From CBFDBF01 sp050293315 (GTDB lineage Bacteria > Pseudomonadota > Gammaproteobacteria > Chromatiales > Chromatiaceae), in assembly GCA_050293315.1 (NCBI GenBank), contig JBNKMS010000002.1, positions 14,546-78,545 on the forward strand: DNA of 64,000 nucleotides. Reading direction: 5' to 3'. Made by a program: the position numbers and the translations under genes. The notes below the pieces were generated by a model that worked only from the letters and a program-made list of their open reading frames with translations, did no database searches and was not told the DNA's origin. Shown here piece by piece: positions 35,833 through 44,135 of the stretch (position 1 is the stretch's first letter; each line of letters begins with the position of its first letter).

Positions 35833-36189
35833 CTATCGTTTGATCGGACGCCGCGGGCCCTTACGGGTACGGGCATTGGTCCTGGTACGCTGCCCCCGAA
35901 GCGGTAGTCCGCGCCGGTGCCTGATACCGCGATTACAACCAAGATCCATCAAACGCTTGATGTTCATTGAGATCTCACGCCGCAGATCACCTTCGATGGT
36001 ATACTTGGCGACTTCGGCACGCAGTGCATCCACCTCGCCCTCGGTCAGATCCATAATTCTGGCATCCTCGGCAATGCCTGCGGCCGCACAGACCTTGCCT
36101 GCCAGGGTCCGACCGACCCCATATATAGAGGTCAGCGCAATTACCGCATGCTTGCGATCCGGAATATTAACACCTGCAATTCGAGCCAT
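35833..36189 (-). CDS. rpsM: 30S ribosomal protein S13
   Basis: 30S head protein that bridges to L5 and contacts the P-site tRNA. The protein has 118 aa. It begins MARIAGVNIPDRKHAVIAL and ends in the basic tail with RGLPLRGQRTRTNARTRKG. First protein gene of the alpha operon after rpmJ; the 94-bp gap upstream could hold an S4-responsive leader, but I could not verify a fold. Confidence 0.98.
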   Translation of the reverse strand: MARIAGVNIPDRKHAVIALTSIYGVGRTLAGKVCAAAGIAEDARIMDLTEGEVDALRAEVAKYTIEGDLRREISMNIKRLMDLGCNRGIRHRRGLPLRGQRTRTNARTRKGPRRPIKR

Positions 36190-36283
36190 TCAGCTGCTCC
36201 TAACAAAAAAACAGTTTCCCTCCACGCCACGCGCGGAAAACGAATAATTTTATCTATAAACAGAGACCAAATCAAGCAAGATA

Positions 36284-36397
36284 TCAGCCCTGGCGCTGCT
36301 TGTGGCGGCCATCCTTACAGATAACCCGCACCACCCCATTACGCCGCACAATCTTGCAATTACGACATATTTTCTTAACCGAAGCCCTTACTTTCAT
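36284..36397 (-). CDS. rpmJ: 50S ribosomal protein L36
   Basis: A 37-aa protein, too short for routine detection but clear in the sequence: it starts MKVRASVKKICRNCKIV and ends CKDGRHKQRQG. The zinc ligands Cys11, Cys14, Cys27 and His32 are present, so this is the zinc-binding (C+) form. It lies between secY (35-bp gap) and rpsM, the usual place at the spc/alpha junction. Confidence 0.97.
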   Translation of the reverse strand: MKVRASVKKICRNCKIVRRNGVVRVICKDGRHKQRQG

Positions 36398-36432
36398 GGC
36401 CTAATCTCCACTAAAAACTCTATATTCTGGTG

Positions 36433-37785
36433 TCAGCGCAACAGACCTGGGCCGCCACCCTTTAAATTCGCCTTTTTCATCAACCCCTCATACTGATGCG
36501 ACATCAGATGGGCCTGGACCTGGGCGATAAAATCCATCACCACGACCACAATAATCAGCAGCGATGTACCGCCAAAATAGAAAGGCACATGCCAGGCCAC
36601 GATCAGAAACTCCGGCAACAGACAGACAGCGGTGATATAGATCGCGCCGGCCAGGGTCAGACGTGACATCACCCCATCAATATATTTAGCGGTCTGCTCT
36701 CCAGGCCGGATACCGGGGATAAACGCACCCGATCTCTTCAGATTGTCAGCCGTCTCCTTGGAATTAAATACCAGGGCGGTGTAAAAAAAGCAGAAAAACA
36801 CTATCGCCGTTGCATACAGCATCACATAGATCGGCTCACCCGGAGAGACCTTGGCAACAATATCCTGCAGCCAACGCATATTCTCCTGGGCCCCGATCCA
36901 CCCCCCCAGGGTAGAGGGGAAGAGGATGATACTGGAGGCGAAAATCGGCGGTATCACACCCGCCATATTCAGCTTCAGCGGCAGATGACTGCTCTGTGCC
37001 GCAAACATCTTCCGCCCCTGCTGTCGCTTGGCATAATTCACCGTAATCCTGCGCTGTCCTCGCTCGACGAATACCACAAAGGCGGTAACCGCTATAGCGA
37101 CAAAAAACAGCGCTATCACGCTGGCCGCATTCATCTCGCCGGTGTTTACCAGGGCCAGGGTACCACCTATAGCCCGAGGCAGTCCGGCGACAATACCGGC
37201 AAAGATGATCAGGGATATACCGTTACCGATACCGCGCTCGGTAATCTGCTCCCCCAGCCACATCAAAAACATGGTGCCGGTCACCAGTGACAGGGCCGCG
37301 GTAAAGACAAAGCCAGGGCCGGTTTGGATCACTACCGACATGCCACCAGCCTGTTGGGTCTGCAGCGCAGAGGCTATACCGATCGCCTGAAACATTGCCA
37401 ACACCACTGTTCCGTAGCGGGTATACTGGGTGATCTTACGGCGTCCGGACTCACCCTCTTTCTTCAGCTGCTCCAGCTTCGGTAGCACCGCCGACATCAG
37501 CTGCATAATAATGGAGGCAGAGATGTAGGGCATGATGCCCAGGGCGAACAGACTCGCCCGCTTCAAGGCACCACCCGAGAACATGTTGAACATGTCCAGT
37601 ATGGTCCCCTGCTGCTGATCAAACAGGATTGCCAGTGCATCAGGGTTCACCCCGGGAACCGGAACGAAGGTTCCGACCCGAAATACCAGCAGCGCGCCAA
37701 GGACAAACAGCAGCCGCTGTCGCAGCTCCTTCAGCTTGCCCATACTGGCGATTGCGCCACCCGCTTGTGAACCCATCTTTGCCAT
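36433..37785 (-). CDS. secY: Protein translocase subunit SecY
   Basis: Channel subunit of the SecYEG inner-membrane translocon. The protein has 450 aa with ten expected transmembrane helices; conserved FVPVPGVNPDAL near the plug region, GIMPYISASIIMQL, and GIRPGEQTAKYID in the cytoplasmic C5 loop. It follows rplO with no gap (the rplO stop ends at the base before the ATG), so translation is coupled. SecE is encoded in the same long cluster near 63.5 kb. Confidence 0.98.
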   Translation of the reverse strand: MAKMGSQAGGAIASMGKLKELRQRLLFVLGALLVFRVGTFVPVPGVNPDALAILFDQQQGTILDMFNMFSGGALKRASLFALGIMPYISASIIMQLMSAVLPKLEQLKKEGESGRRKITQYTRYGTVVLAMFQAIGIASALQTQQAGGMSVVIQTGPGFVFTAALSLVTGTMFLMWLGEQITERGIGNGISLIIFAGIVAGLPRAIGGTLALVNTGEMNAASVIALFFVAIAVTAFVVFVERGQRRITVNYAKRQQGRKMFAAQSSHLPLKLNMAGVIPPIFASSIILFPSTLGGWIGAQENMRWLQDIVAKVSPGEPIYVMLYATAIVFFCFFYTALVFNSKETADNLKRSGAFIPGIRPGEQTAKYIDGVMSRLTLAGAIYITAVCLLPEFLIVAWHVPFYFGGTSLLIIVVVVMDFIAQVQAHLMSHQYEGLMKKANLKGGGPGLLR

Positions 37786-38220
37786 TTATTCCTCGATCTT
37801 GCCGCCGGCCGCTTCAATCGCCGCACGCGCACCCTTGGTAACACCCAGGCCACGGATCGTTACTGCCTTTTCCAGCTTGCCGGAGAGGATCACTTTGGCC
37901 TTTTTGATGTGGTCACCCAAGATATCGGCGGCCTGCAGAGCGGCCAGATCGATCACATCCGCCTCTACCTTGGCCAGCTCATGCAGCCGAACCTCGGCAT
38001 TGTAACGGGCCTTGCGTGAGGTGAATCCAACCTTGGGCAGACGACGCTGCAATGGCATCTGACCACCCTCGAACCCTACCTTATGAAAACCGCCAGAGCG
38101 TGACTTCTGACCCTTGTGGCCACGACCACCGGTCTTGCCCAGGCCACTGCCGATACCTCGGCCGACCCTTTTGCTCTCACTCTTGCTGCCAGTTGCAGGC
38201 TTTAAACTATTCAGTCGCAC
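37786..38220 (-). CDS. rplO: 50S ribosomal protein L15
   Basis: Late-assembling large-subunit protein. The protein has 144 aa. Glycine- and lysine-rich N-terminal segment GRGIGSGLGKTGGRGHKGQK is diagnostic; the globular C-terminal part ends in KGARAAIEAAGGKIEE. Directly abuts secY and is 1 bp from rpmD. Confidence 0.98.
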   Translation of the reverse strand: MRLNSLKPATGSKSESKRVGRGIGSGLGKTGGRGHKGQKSRSGGFHKVGFEGGQMPLQRRLPKVGFTSRKARYNAEVRLHELAKVEADVIDLAALQAADILGDHIKKAKVILSGKLEKAVTIRGLGVTKGARAAIEAAGGKIEE

Positions 38221-38221
38221 T

Positions 38222-38413
38222 TTACGCCTCCTCGGCCTTAACCATGTACGACACCATATTCAGCATGCCGCGAGTGGCCGGGGTATCTTCTACCTCAACC
38301 GGATTGTGCATACGACGTATCCCCAGGCCGCGCACGCACGCCTGGTGCTTTTTCAGGCGACCGTGCATGCTACGCACCAGCGTCACCTTCATTGTCTTTT
38401 TCTTCTTAACCAT
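38222..38413 (-). CDS. rpmD: 50S ribosomal protein L30
   Basis: Small large-subunit protein. The protein has 63 aa, slightly longer than average because of the MVKKKKT start; then the usual VTLVRSMHGRLKKHQACVRG. Spc operon, between rpsE and rplO. Confidence 0.97.
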   Translation of the reverse strand: MVKKKKTMKVTLVRSMHGRLKKHQACVRGLGIRRMHNPVEVEDTPATRGMLNMVSYMVKAEEA

Positions 38414-38418
38414 GGCTA

Positions 38419-38925
38419 TTATCCCTGGATCTCTTCAACTTTCTTGCCACGCTTGGCGGCAACGCTTTTCGCATCGCTCATGCCGGTCAAACCGTTAATA
38501 GTGGCGCGTACTACGTTGACTGGGTTGTTGGTACCGATGCATTTAGCCAGCACGTTGTGCACCCCTACCACCTCAAATACAGCACGCATGGCACCACCAG
38601 CGATGATGCCGGTACCCTCTGAGGCCGGCTGCATGTGCACTCTAGCGGCGCCATGTCTGCCCATCAGTGAATATTGCAGGGTGTCGCCATTGAGCTTCAC
38701 GTCCTTTATGTTTCTACGCGCGGCCTCCATAGCCTTCTGGATAGCCACCGGCACCTCACGCGCCTTACCCATACCGAAGCCGACCCGACCATTACCATCG
38801 CCGACCACAGTAAGTGCGGAGAAGCCAAATATACGGCCACCCTTAACCACCTTTGCCACACGATTGACGGTAATCAGTTTCTCTACCAGTCCGTCGCCTT
38901 CCTGATTCGCATTAAAATTTGCCAT
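38419..38925 (-). CDS. rpsE: 30S ribosomal protein S5
   Basis: 30S protein important for decoding accuracy. The protein has 168 aa. S5 double-stranded RNA-binding domain about 12-75 (LITVNRVAKVVKGGRIFGFS), followed by the S5 C-terminal domain (GTGIIAGGAMRAVFEVVGV). The residues around the spectinomycin loop look ordinary. Spc operon, 11 bp after rplR. Confidence 0.98.
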   Translation of the reverse strand: MANFNANQEGDGLVEKLITVNRVAKVVKGGRIFGFSALTVVGDGNGRVGFGMGKAREVPVAIQKAMEAARRNIKDVKLNGDTLQYSLMGRHGAARVHMQPASEGTGIIAGGAMRAVFEVVGVHNVLAKCIGTNNPVNVVRATINGLTGMSDAKSVAAKRGKKVEEIQG

Positions 38926-38936
38926 AGCTATATACC

Positions 38937-39293
38937 TTAGAACTGGAGACCGTTTTCACGGGCGGCATCTGCCAATGCCTTGACCCGTCCGTGATATTTA
39001 AAGCCAGAGCGGTCGAATGCCACCGTCTCTACACCGGCTCCCTTTGCCCTCTCTGCAATCATCTTACCCACAACAGCAGCAGCGGCTACGTTTCCAGAGG
39101 AGCCCTTAAGCCCAGCCTTAACGCCCTTATCCACTGTCGATGCACTGGCCACTACTCCGGTATCGCCCGGACCGATGATCTGCGCATACATGTGACGCGG
39201 GGTACGAAATACGGTCAGCCGATGTACTTCCAGCTCCCGGATCTTGGCGCGGGCACGACGAGCCCGACGTAAACGTGAATCTTTCTTATTCAT
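38937..39293 (-). CDS. rplR: 50S ribosomal protein L18
   Basis: 5S rRNA-binding protein. I chose ATG at 39293, giving 118 aa starting MNKKDSRLRRARRARAK, the usual length; AAGGGG stands upstream, overlapping the end of rplF by 15 bp. A longer start at 39338 would add 15 non-conserved residues. Conserved VHRLTVFRTPRHMYAQII and AFDRSGFKYHGRVKALADA. Confidence 0.97.
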   Translation of the reverse strand: MNKKDSRLRRARRARAKIRELEVHRLTVFRTPRHMYAQIIGPGDTGVVASASTVDKGVKAGLKGSSGNVAAAAVVGKMIAERAKGAGVETVAFDRSGFKYHGRVKALADAARENGLQF

Positions 39294-39306
39294 TCTGCAT
39301 AGCCCC

Positions 39307-39840
39307 TTACGTCTTCTTGGCCTCTTTTCTGGCCACATATTCGTCTACATAACGCACACCCTTGCCTTTATATGGCTCGGGTGGCCTGTAGGCGCGAATC
39401 TCAGCCGCGACCTGACCCACCTTCTGCTTGTCACACCCGGAGACAACGATCTCCGTCTGCGATGGGGTCTCAACAGTAACGCCCTCAGGCACCGAATAAT
39501 CTATAGGGTGAGAGAAGCCGAGGTTCAGGTTCAAGGTCTTGCCCTGGGCCTGGGCGCGATACCCCACACCAATAAGCGACAACTTCTTCTCAAACCCGCT
39601 ACTGACACCCTGTACCATGTTATTTATCAGGGCGCGGAAGGTTCCGGCCATGGCCCAGTCACCCCTGCTGTCTGTTTTCGGAGCGACATTGAGGACCCCG
39701 TCCTTCTGCTCAACGGCAACACTCTTATGCAGGGTCAACTGCATATCGCCCTTCCCGCCTTTTACACTAACCCCAGCATCATCAATCTTGACATCGACGC
39801 CAGATGGGATGGTGATAGGGCTCTTGGCTATACGTGACAT
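39307..39840 (-). CDS. rplF: 50S ribosomal protein L6
   Basis: Binds 23S rRNA near the sarcin-ricin loop. The protein has 177 aa with two related alpha/beta domains; MSRIAKSPITIPSGVDV at the start and the C-terminal RPPEPYKGKGVRYVDEYVAR is diagnostic. Spc operon between rpsH and rplR. Confidence 0.98.
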   Translation of the reverse strand: MSRIAKSPITIPSGVDVKIDDAGVSVKGGKGDMQLTLHKSVAVEQKDGVLNVAPKTDSRGDWAMAGTFRALINNMVQGVSSGFEKKLSLIGVGYRAQAQGKTLNLNLGFSHPIDYSVPEGVTVETPSQTEIVVSGCDKQKVGQVAAEIRAYRPPEPYKGKGVRYVDEYVARKEAKKT

Positions 39841-39855
39841 ATCTATTACCCCCGC

Positions 39856-40251
39856 TTATGCCACAAAGGCGACGACTTCACCGCCATGCCCGGCGTTGCG
39901 GGCAGCGCGGTCTGTCATCAGACCTTTAGATGTGGAGATAATGGCGATACCCAGACCGTTACGTACCGACGGCAGCTCTTTTGCACCCTTATATATGCGC
40001 AGCCCGGGACGACTAACCCGCTTGATCATCTCAATGACCGGCTGGCCCTGAAAGTACTTTAGGTCTACCTTAAGAAGGTCCTTACCATCTTCTGTGGAAA
40101 TCGCGTAATCGACGACGTAGCCTTCATCTTTGAGCAACTGCGCGATGGCGCTCTTCTTTTTGGAAGAAGGCATGGTGACTGCCACTTTACCAACAGCCTG
40201 CCCGTTGCGGATACGCGTCAACATGTCCGCGATAGGATCTGACATACTCAT
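39856..40251 (-). CDS. rpsH: 30S ribosomal protein S8
   Basis: 16S central-domain binder and, in E. coli, translational repressor of the spc operon. The protein has 131 aa; MSDPIADMLTRIRNGQ and the C-terminal GIAIISTSKGLMTDRAAR are typical. A second in-frame ATG two codons in makes the exact start uncertain by two residues. Confidence 0.98.
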   Translation of the reverse strand: MSMSDPIADMLTRIRNGQAVGKVAVTMPSSKKKSAIAQLLKDEGYVVDYAISTEDGKDLLKVDLKYFQGQPVIEMIKRVSRPGLRIYKGAKELPSVRNGLGIAIISTSKGLMTDRAARNAGHGGEVVAFVA

Positions 40252-40315
40252 TATTTAAAACCCTCCGGGTCAGTCCACCACCAACGGTGCGATACCCCAA
40301 TTAAACGCTAAATTC

Positions 40316-40621
40316 TTACCAGCTTGCCTTAACCAGTCCTGGTACGTCTCCTCGCATTGCCGCCTCGCGCAGCTTATTGCGACACAGGCCAAACTTACGA
40401 TATACCCCATGTGGCCGGCCACTGACCCGACAACGGCGCTGCTGCCTTACCGGACTGGCATCACGTGGCAGTCTCTGCAGTTGCAGCACCGCCTCATCTA
40501 TCTGCTCAGTAGTGCTCTGCGGGCTATTTATAACCGCCTTAAGCTCCGCCCTTTGAGTGGCGTACTTTGCAACTATTTTGGCCCGTTTGACCTCGCGGGC
40601 AATCATGCTTTTCTTTGCCAT
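40316..40621 (-). CDS. rpsN: 30S ribosomal protein S14
   Basis: 30S head protein. The protein has 101 aa, the long zinc-free form: the CxxC pairs of the short form are absent and the C-terminal RCRVSGRPHGVYRKFGLCR is present. Spc operon, 11 bp after rplE. Confidence 0.98.
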   Translation of the reverse strand: MAKKSMIAREVKRAKIVAKYATQRAELKAVINSPQSTTEQIDEAVLQLQRLPRDASPVRQQRRCRVSGRPHGVYRKFGLCRNKLREAAMRGDVPGLVKASW

Positions 40622-40632
40622 AGATAGTCTAC

Positions 40633-41172
40633 TCAGTTTTTAAATGGGAACCGGAACGCCTCCAGCAGGGCGCGTCCCTCTTCATCGTTCTTGGCTGTGG
40701 TGGTAATGGTAATATCCAGCCCACGCAGTGCATCGATTGCATCGTAATCGATCTCTGGAAACATGATCTGCTCTTTTACGCCCATGCTGTAATTGCCACG
40801 GCCGTCAAAAGACTTTGGACTCATGCCTCGAAAATCGCGAATACGGGGTATTGAGATATTGATCAGTCGATCAAGAAACTCATACATGCGCTCACGCCGC
40901 AGCGTCACCATACAACCCACTGGCCAACCGTCGCGGATCTTGAACGCCGCAACCGACTTTCTGGCCTTGGTCACCATCACTTTCTGACCCGAGATCTTCT
41001 CCAGATCACTAACCGCGTGCTCCATGACCTTTTTGTCACCAACCGCCTCACCCACACCCATATTCAGGGTGATCTTGGTGATCTTGGGGACCTCCATAAT
41101 GCTCTTGAACCCAAACTGCTTCTGCAGCTGGCCCACAATCTTATCGCGGTATTCTTGCTGTAATCTTGACAT
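40633..41172 (-). CDS. rplE: 50S ribosomal protein L5
   Basis: 5S rRNA-binding protein of the central protuberance that bridges to S13. ATG at 41172 gives 179 aa beginning MSRLQQEYRDKIVGQLQKQF, the conserved length; an upstream start at 41268 reaches into rplX and is rejected. Motifs: PKITKITLNMGVGEAV and RDFRGMSPKSFDGRGNYS. 13 bp after rplX. Confidence 0.98.
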   Translation of the reverse strand: MSRLQQEYRDKIVGQLQKQFGFKSIMEVPKITKITLNMGVGEAVGDKKVMEHAVSDLEKISGQKVMVTKARKSVAAFKIRDGWPVGCMVTLRRERMYEFLDRLINISIPRIRDFRGMSPKSFDGRGNYSMGVKEQIMFPEIDYDAIDALRGLDITITTTAKNDEEGRALLEAFRFPFKN

Positions 41173-41185
41173 CTCTATATCTGCC

Positions 41186-41509
41186 TTAAATATCCACGAC
41201 TTCGCCGTTAGATTTAAAGGTGCGCACCTTACGCCCATCTCCCAGCGTCTTAAATCCCACCCGGTCACCTTTGCCGGTAATGGGGTTAAAGATCGCTACG
41301 TTGGATATGTCCAGCGGCATCTCTATATCCAGAATCCCACCCTGCTCACCAATGTTGGGATTCGGCTTGGTGTGTTTCTTTGCTATGTTTACGTTTTCAA
41401 CAATCACCTTCTCACGGTCGATAACCCGCAAGACGGTGCCCTGCTTACCCTTGTCTTTACCGGTCAGGACGATGACCTGGTCACCTTTTTTAATCTTCTG
41501 CATGGCCAT
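41186..41509 (-). CDS. rplX: 50S ribosomal protein L24
   Basis: Assembly-initiator protein of the 50S. The protein has 107 aa; KOW motif at the N-terminus (KKGDQVIVLTGKDKGKQGTV). The ATG at 41509 or 41503 could be used. 10 bp after rplN. Confidence 0.97.
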   Translation of the reverse strand: MAMQKIKKGDQVIVLTGKDKGKQGTVLRVIDREKVIVENVNIAKKHTKPNPNIGEQGGILDIEMPLDISNVAIFNPITGKGDRVGFKTLGDGRKVRTFKSNGEVVDI

Positions 41510-41519
41510 GGCTCATCCC

Positions 41520-41887
41520 CTATAGTACTTCTGGCGCAAGTGAAATGATCTTCATAAAACGCTCACCGCGCAGTTCACGAGTTACCGGCCCAAAAATACG
41601 CGTGCCGATCGGCTGTAGCTGTGCATTCAGCAGAACAGCGGAATTGTTGTCAAAACGGATCAGCGATCCATCCGGGCGACGTACGCCTTTCTTGGTACGC
41701 ACTACCAGGGCACTGTATACCTCACCCTTCTTCACCTTACCGCGAGGTATAGCATCTTTTACGCTCACCTTTATGATGTCGCCGATCCCTGCATAACGCC
41801 GATGCGAACCGCCCAGTACTTTATGCACTGTACACGCTTGGCGCCGCTGTTGTCGGCCACATTAAGGTTTGTCTGCATCTGAATCAT
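41520..41887 (-). CDS. rplN: 50S ribosomal protein L14, frameshifted by one missing base
   Basis: L14 sits at the intersubunit face (bridge B8) and is essential. The gene should be 369 nt (122 aa plus stop); here it is 368. From ATG at 41887 the frame gives MIQMQTNLNVADNSGAKRV, then QCIK (ending at Lys23), and then runs out of frame. The rest, from VLGGSHRRYAG to LAPEVL, is intact in the -1 frame. The break is in ATAAAGTAC on the coding strand near 41817-41825, where a G or A is missing. The simplest explanation is a sequencing or assembly error in a short A-run. A -1 slip by tRNA-Lys on A-AAG could also restore the frame. All other residues look fully conserved. Confidence 0.93.
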
Positions 41888-41928
41888 GGGTCTATCTCAA
41901 TCAAAATTCTGTATAACTACTGTCCGGA

Positions 41929-42189
41929 TCAATTTGCCTTGGTCACAACCTTGACCAGACGCCAAGATTTGTTCTTAGACAGCGGCCGACACTGCTCAAT
42001 CTCTACATCATCTCCAATAGCACACTCATTGGCCTCATCATGTACGTGCATCTTGGTCGAGCGACGAATAAATTTGCCATAGATCGGATGCTTGACGCGC
42101 CGCTCTACCTTAACGGTAATGGTCTTATCCATCTTGTCGCTAACTACTCTGCCCTGAAGCACTCGGTTTGATGGCTGCTGCTCACTCAT
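41929..42189 (-). CDS. rpsQ: 30S ribosomal protein S17
   Basis: Early 16S-binding protein with an OB fold. The protein has 86 aa; LQGRVVSDKMDKTITVKVER and CRPLSKNKSWRLVKV are diagnostic. It overlaps the rpmC stop by 4 bp. Confidence 0.98.
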   Translation of the reverse strand: MSEQQPSNRVLQGRVVSDKMDKTITVKVERRVKHPIYGKFIRRSTKMHVHDEANECAIGDDVEIEQCRPLSKNKSWRLVKVVTKAN

Positions 42190-42386
42190 GATGCGTTACC
42201 TGCCTGCTGCTCATTCATAATTGTCTTAACCCGCGCAATATCCTTGCGTACCTGGGTCATCTGTGACGGCCGATTCAACTGCCCGGTGCCCTGCTGCATA
42301 CGCAGATTAAACTGCTCTTGACGCAGTTCCAGCAGTTTTTCCTGCAACTCAGCAGGACTCTTCCCACGTAACTCTTGTGCTTTCAT
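42186..42386 (-). CDS. rpmC: 50S ribosomal protein L29
   Basis: Small helical protein at the peptide-exit site, part of the SRP/trigger-factor docking area. The protein has 66 aa; MKAQELRGKSPAELQEKLLE. Shares one base with the rplP stop and 4 bp with rpsQ. Confidence 0.97.
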   Translation of the reverse strand: MKAQELRGKSPAELQEKLLELRQEQFNLRMQQGTGQLNRPSQMTQVRKDIARVKTIMNEQQAGNAS

Positions 42387-42799
42387 TACAGTACCGTCCG
42401 TTTTGCAAAGGTTGTCTTAAACGGCAGCTTTGCAGATGCTAATTTAAAGGCCTCACGCGCCTGCTCTTCCGTAACCCCTTCGATCTCATACAACATGCGC
42501 CCGGGCTGAATCTGTGCCACCCAATACTCAACGTTACCCTTACCTTTACCCTGCCGTACCTCTAGTGGCTTTTTGGTAATTGGCTTGTCCGGAAACACCC
42601 TGATCCAGAGCTTACCGCCACGCTTTACTTTACGCGTAATGGTACGACGCGCCGCTTCAATCTGGCGTGAGGTCATACGCCCACGACCAACAGACTTGAG
42701 CCCAAACTCACCAAAGCTCACCTTGCTCCCTGACTGTGCCAGGCCGCGGTTACGCCCCTTCTGCTGTTTGCGAAATTTTGTCCGTTTTGGCTGCAACAT
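42386..42799 (-). CDS. rplP: 50S ribosomal protein L16
   Basis: Sits at the A-site side of the peptidyl-transferase centre. The protein has 137 aa; MLQPKRTKFRKQQKGRNRG and the loop with WIRVFPDKPITKKPLEVR are conserved, including the Arg that YcfD hydroxylates in E. coli. S10 operon, 3 bp after rpsC. Confidence 0.98.
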   Translation of the reverse strand: MLQPKRTKFRKQQKGRNRGLAQSGSKVSFGEFGLKSVGRGRMTSRQIEAARRTITRKVKRGGKLWIRVFPDKPITKKPLEVRQGKGKGNVEYWVAQIQPGRMLYEIEGVTEEQAREAFKLASAKLPFKTTFAKRTVL

Positions 42800-42802
42800 G
42801 GT

Positions 42803-43489
42803 TTAAGCCCCCTTACCTGCGGACTTTTTCGGTGCGTCAGCCGGCTCACTTTGTGCTGCATCTTCAAATACTTCACCTCTGAAGATCCACACCTTAACGC
42901 CAATAATCCCGTAGGTGGTATTGGCCTCAGCAAAACCGTAGTCTATATCTGCACGCAGGGTATGCAGGGGGACTCGACCCTCCCGATACCATTCGCTCCG
43001 CGCAATCTCCGCACCGTTCAAACGACCGGCTATATTAATCTTGATGCCACCAGCGCCCAGACGCATAGAGTTCTGTACCGAACGCTTCATCGCCCGACGG
43101 AACATAATACGACGCTCTAACTGCTGGGTGACGTTCTCAGCGACCAGCTGTGCATCCAGCTCCGGCTTACGGATCTCCTCAACGCTAAGATGCACCGGGA
43201 TCCCCATCATATTTGAGACCTCAGCACGCAGCGCATCGATATCCTCACCCTTCTTGCCGATCACTATGCCGGGGCGGGCAGCGTGAATGGTTATGTGGGC
43301 GTTCTTCGCCGGACGGTCAATCTGGATCCTGCTAACCGAGGCCTGAGCAAGGCGTTTCTTCAGGTAGTCACGTACCTCTAGATCCTTGTTCAGCAGATCT
43401 GCATAGTCGCCTGAGTCGGCATACCACTTGGAGGTCCAGTCTTTGACGATCCCCAGTCTAATACCAATTGGATGTACTTTTTGCCCCAT
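42803..43489 (-). CDS. rpsC: 30S ribosomal protein S3
   Basis: mRNA-entry protein with helicase-like function. The protein has 228 aa; KH domain about 40-110 with the GKKG loop (PGIVIGKKGEDIDAL), C-terminal domain from RRIMFRRAMKRSVQNSMRLG. The C-terminal tail is Ala/Ser/Lys-rich. S10 operon. Confidence 0.98.
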   Translation of the reverse strand: MGQKVHPIGIRLGIVKDWTSKWYADSGDYADLLNKDLEVRDYLKKRLAQASVSRIQIDRPAKNAHITIHAARPGIVIGKKGEDIDALRAEVSNMMGIPVHLSVEEIRKPELDAQLVAENVTQQLERRIMFRRAMKRSVQNSMRLGAGGIKINIAGRLNGAEIARSEWYREGRVPLHTLRADIDYGFAEANTTYGIIGVKVWIFRGEVFEDAAQSEPADAPKKSAGKGA

Positions 43490-43505
43490 AACGTTCTCTC
43501 TTGCC

Positions 43506-43841
43506 TTACTTGTCGGCCACAGTCACAGTGATGTGACTGGTACGTTTTAAAATCCTGGCTGCACGCCCCTTGGCGCGTGCCCGAATACGCTTCATGGTCG
43601 GACCCTCATCAACGCAAATTGCAGAAACCCGCAATTCATCAATGTCCGCACCCTCATTGTTCTCTGCATTGGCGATGGCAGAATCTAGTACCTTTTTAAC
43701 CAATTCTGCACCCTTCTTCTTACTAAAGGTAAGAATGTCCAGGGCCTGCTCAACCGGCAGTCCTCTGACCTGATCAGCCACCAACCGACCCTTTTGGGCC
43801 GAGAGGCGCGCATACCGTAATTTTGCTACTGCCTGCATCAC
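43506..43841 (-). CDS. rplV: 50S ribosomal protein L22
   Basis: Lines the exit tunnel with a long hairpin. The protein has 111 aa; AKLRYARLSAQKGRLVADQV and the hairpin tip with PTMKRIRARAKGRAARILKR are conserved. S10 operon. Confidence 0.98.
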   Translation of the reverse strand: MMQAVAKLRYARLSAQKGRLVADQVRGLPVEQALDILTFSKKKGAELVKKVLDSAIANAENNEGADIDELRVSAICVDEGPTMKRIRARAKGRAARILKRTSHITVTVADK

Positions 43842-43853
43842 TCTACCCCACTC

Positions 43854-44123
43854 TTAAGTCTTTTTATCCGCAGTGTGACCGCGATAAGTACGGGTCAGGG
43901 CGAATTCGCCAAGTTTGTGACCAACCATGTTCTCACTCACCAGTACTGGAACGTGCTGGCGTCCGTTGTACACAGCAATGGTCAATCCCACCATATCCGG
44001 ATGCACCATAGAACGGCGCGACCATGTCTTGATGGGACGCTTGCTGTTGCTTGCTACCGCCTCTTCCACCTTCTTCATCAGATGGTGGTCTACAAACGGT
44101 CCTTTTTTAATTGAACGTGGCAC
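43854..44123 (-). CDS. rpsS: 30S ribosomal protein S19
   Basis: 30S head protein that partners with S13. The protein has 89 aa; MPRSIKKGPFVDHHLMKKV and GHKLGEFALTRTYRGH are family signatures. S10 operon. Confidence 0.98.
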   Translation of the reverse strand: MPRSIKKGPFVDHHLMKKVEEAVASNSKRPIKTWSRRSMVHPDMVGLTIAVYNGRQHVPVLVSENMVGHKLGEFALTRTYRGHTADKKT

Positions 44124-44135
44124 CTTAACTCACCT

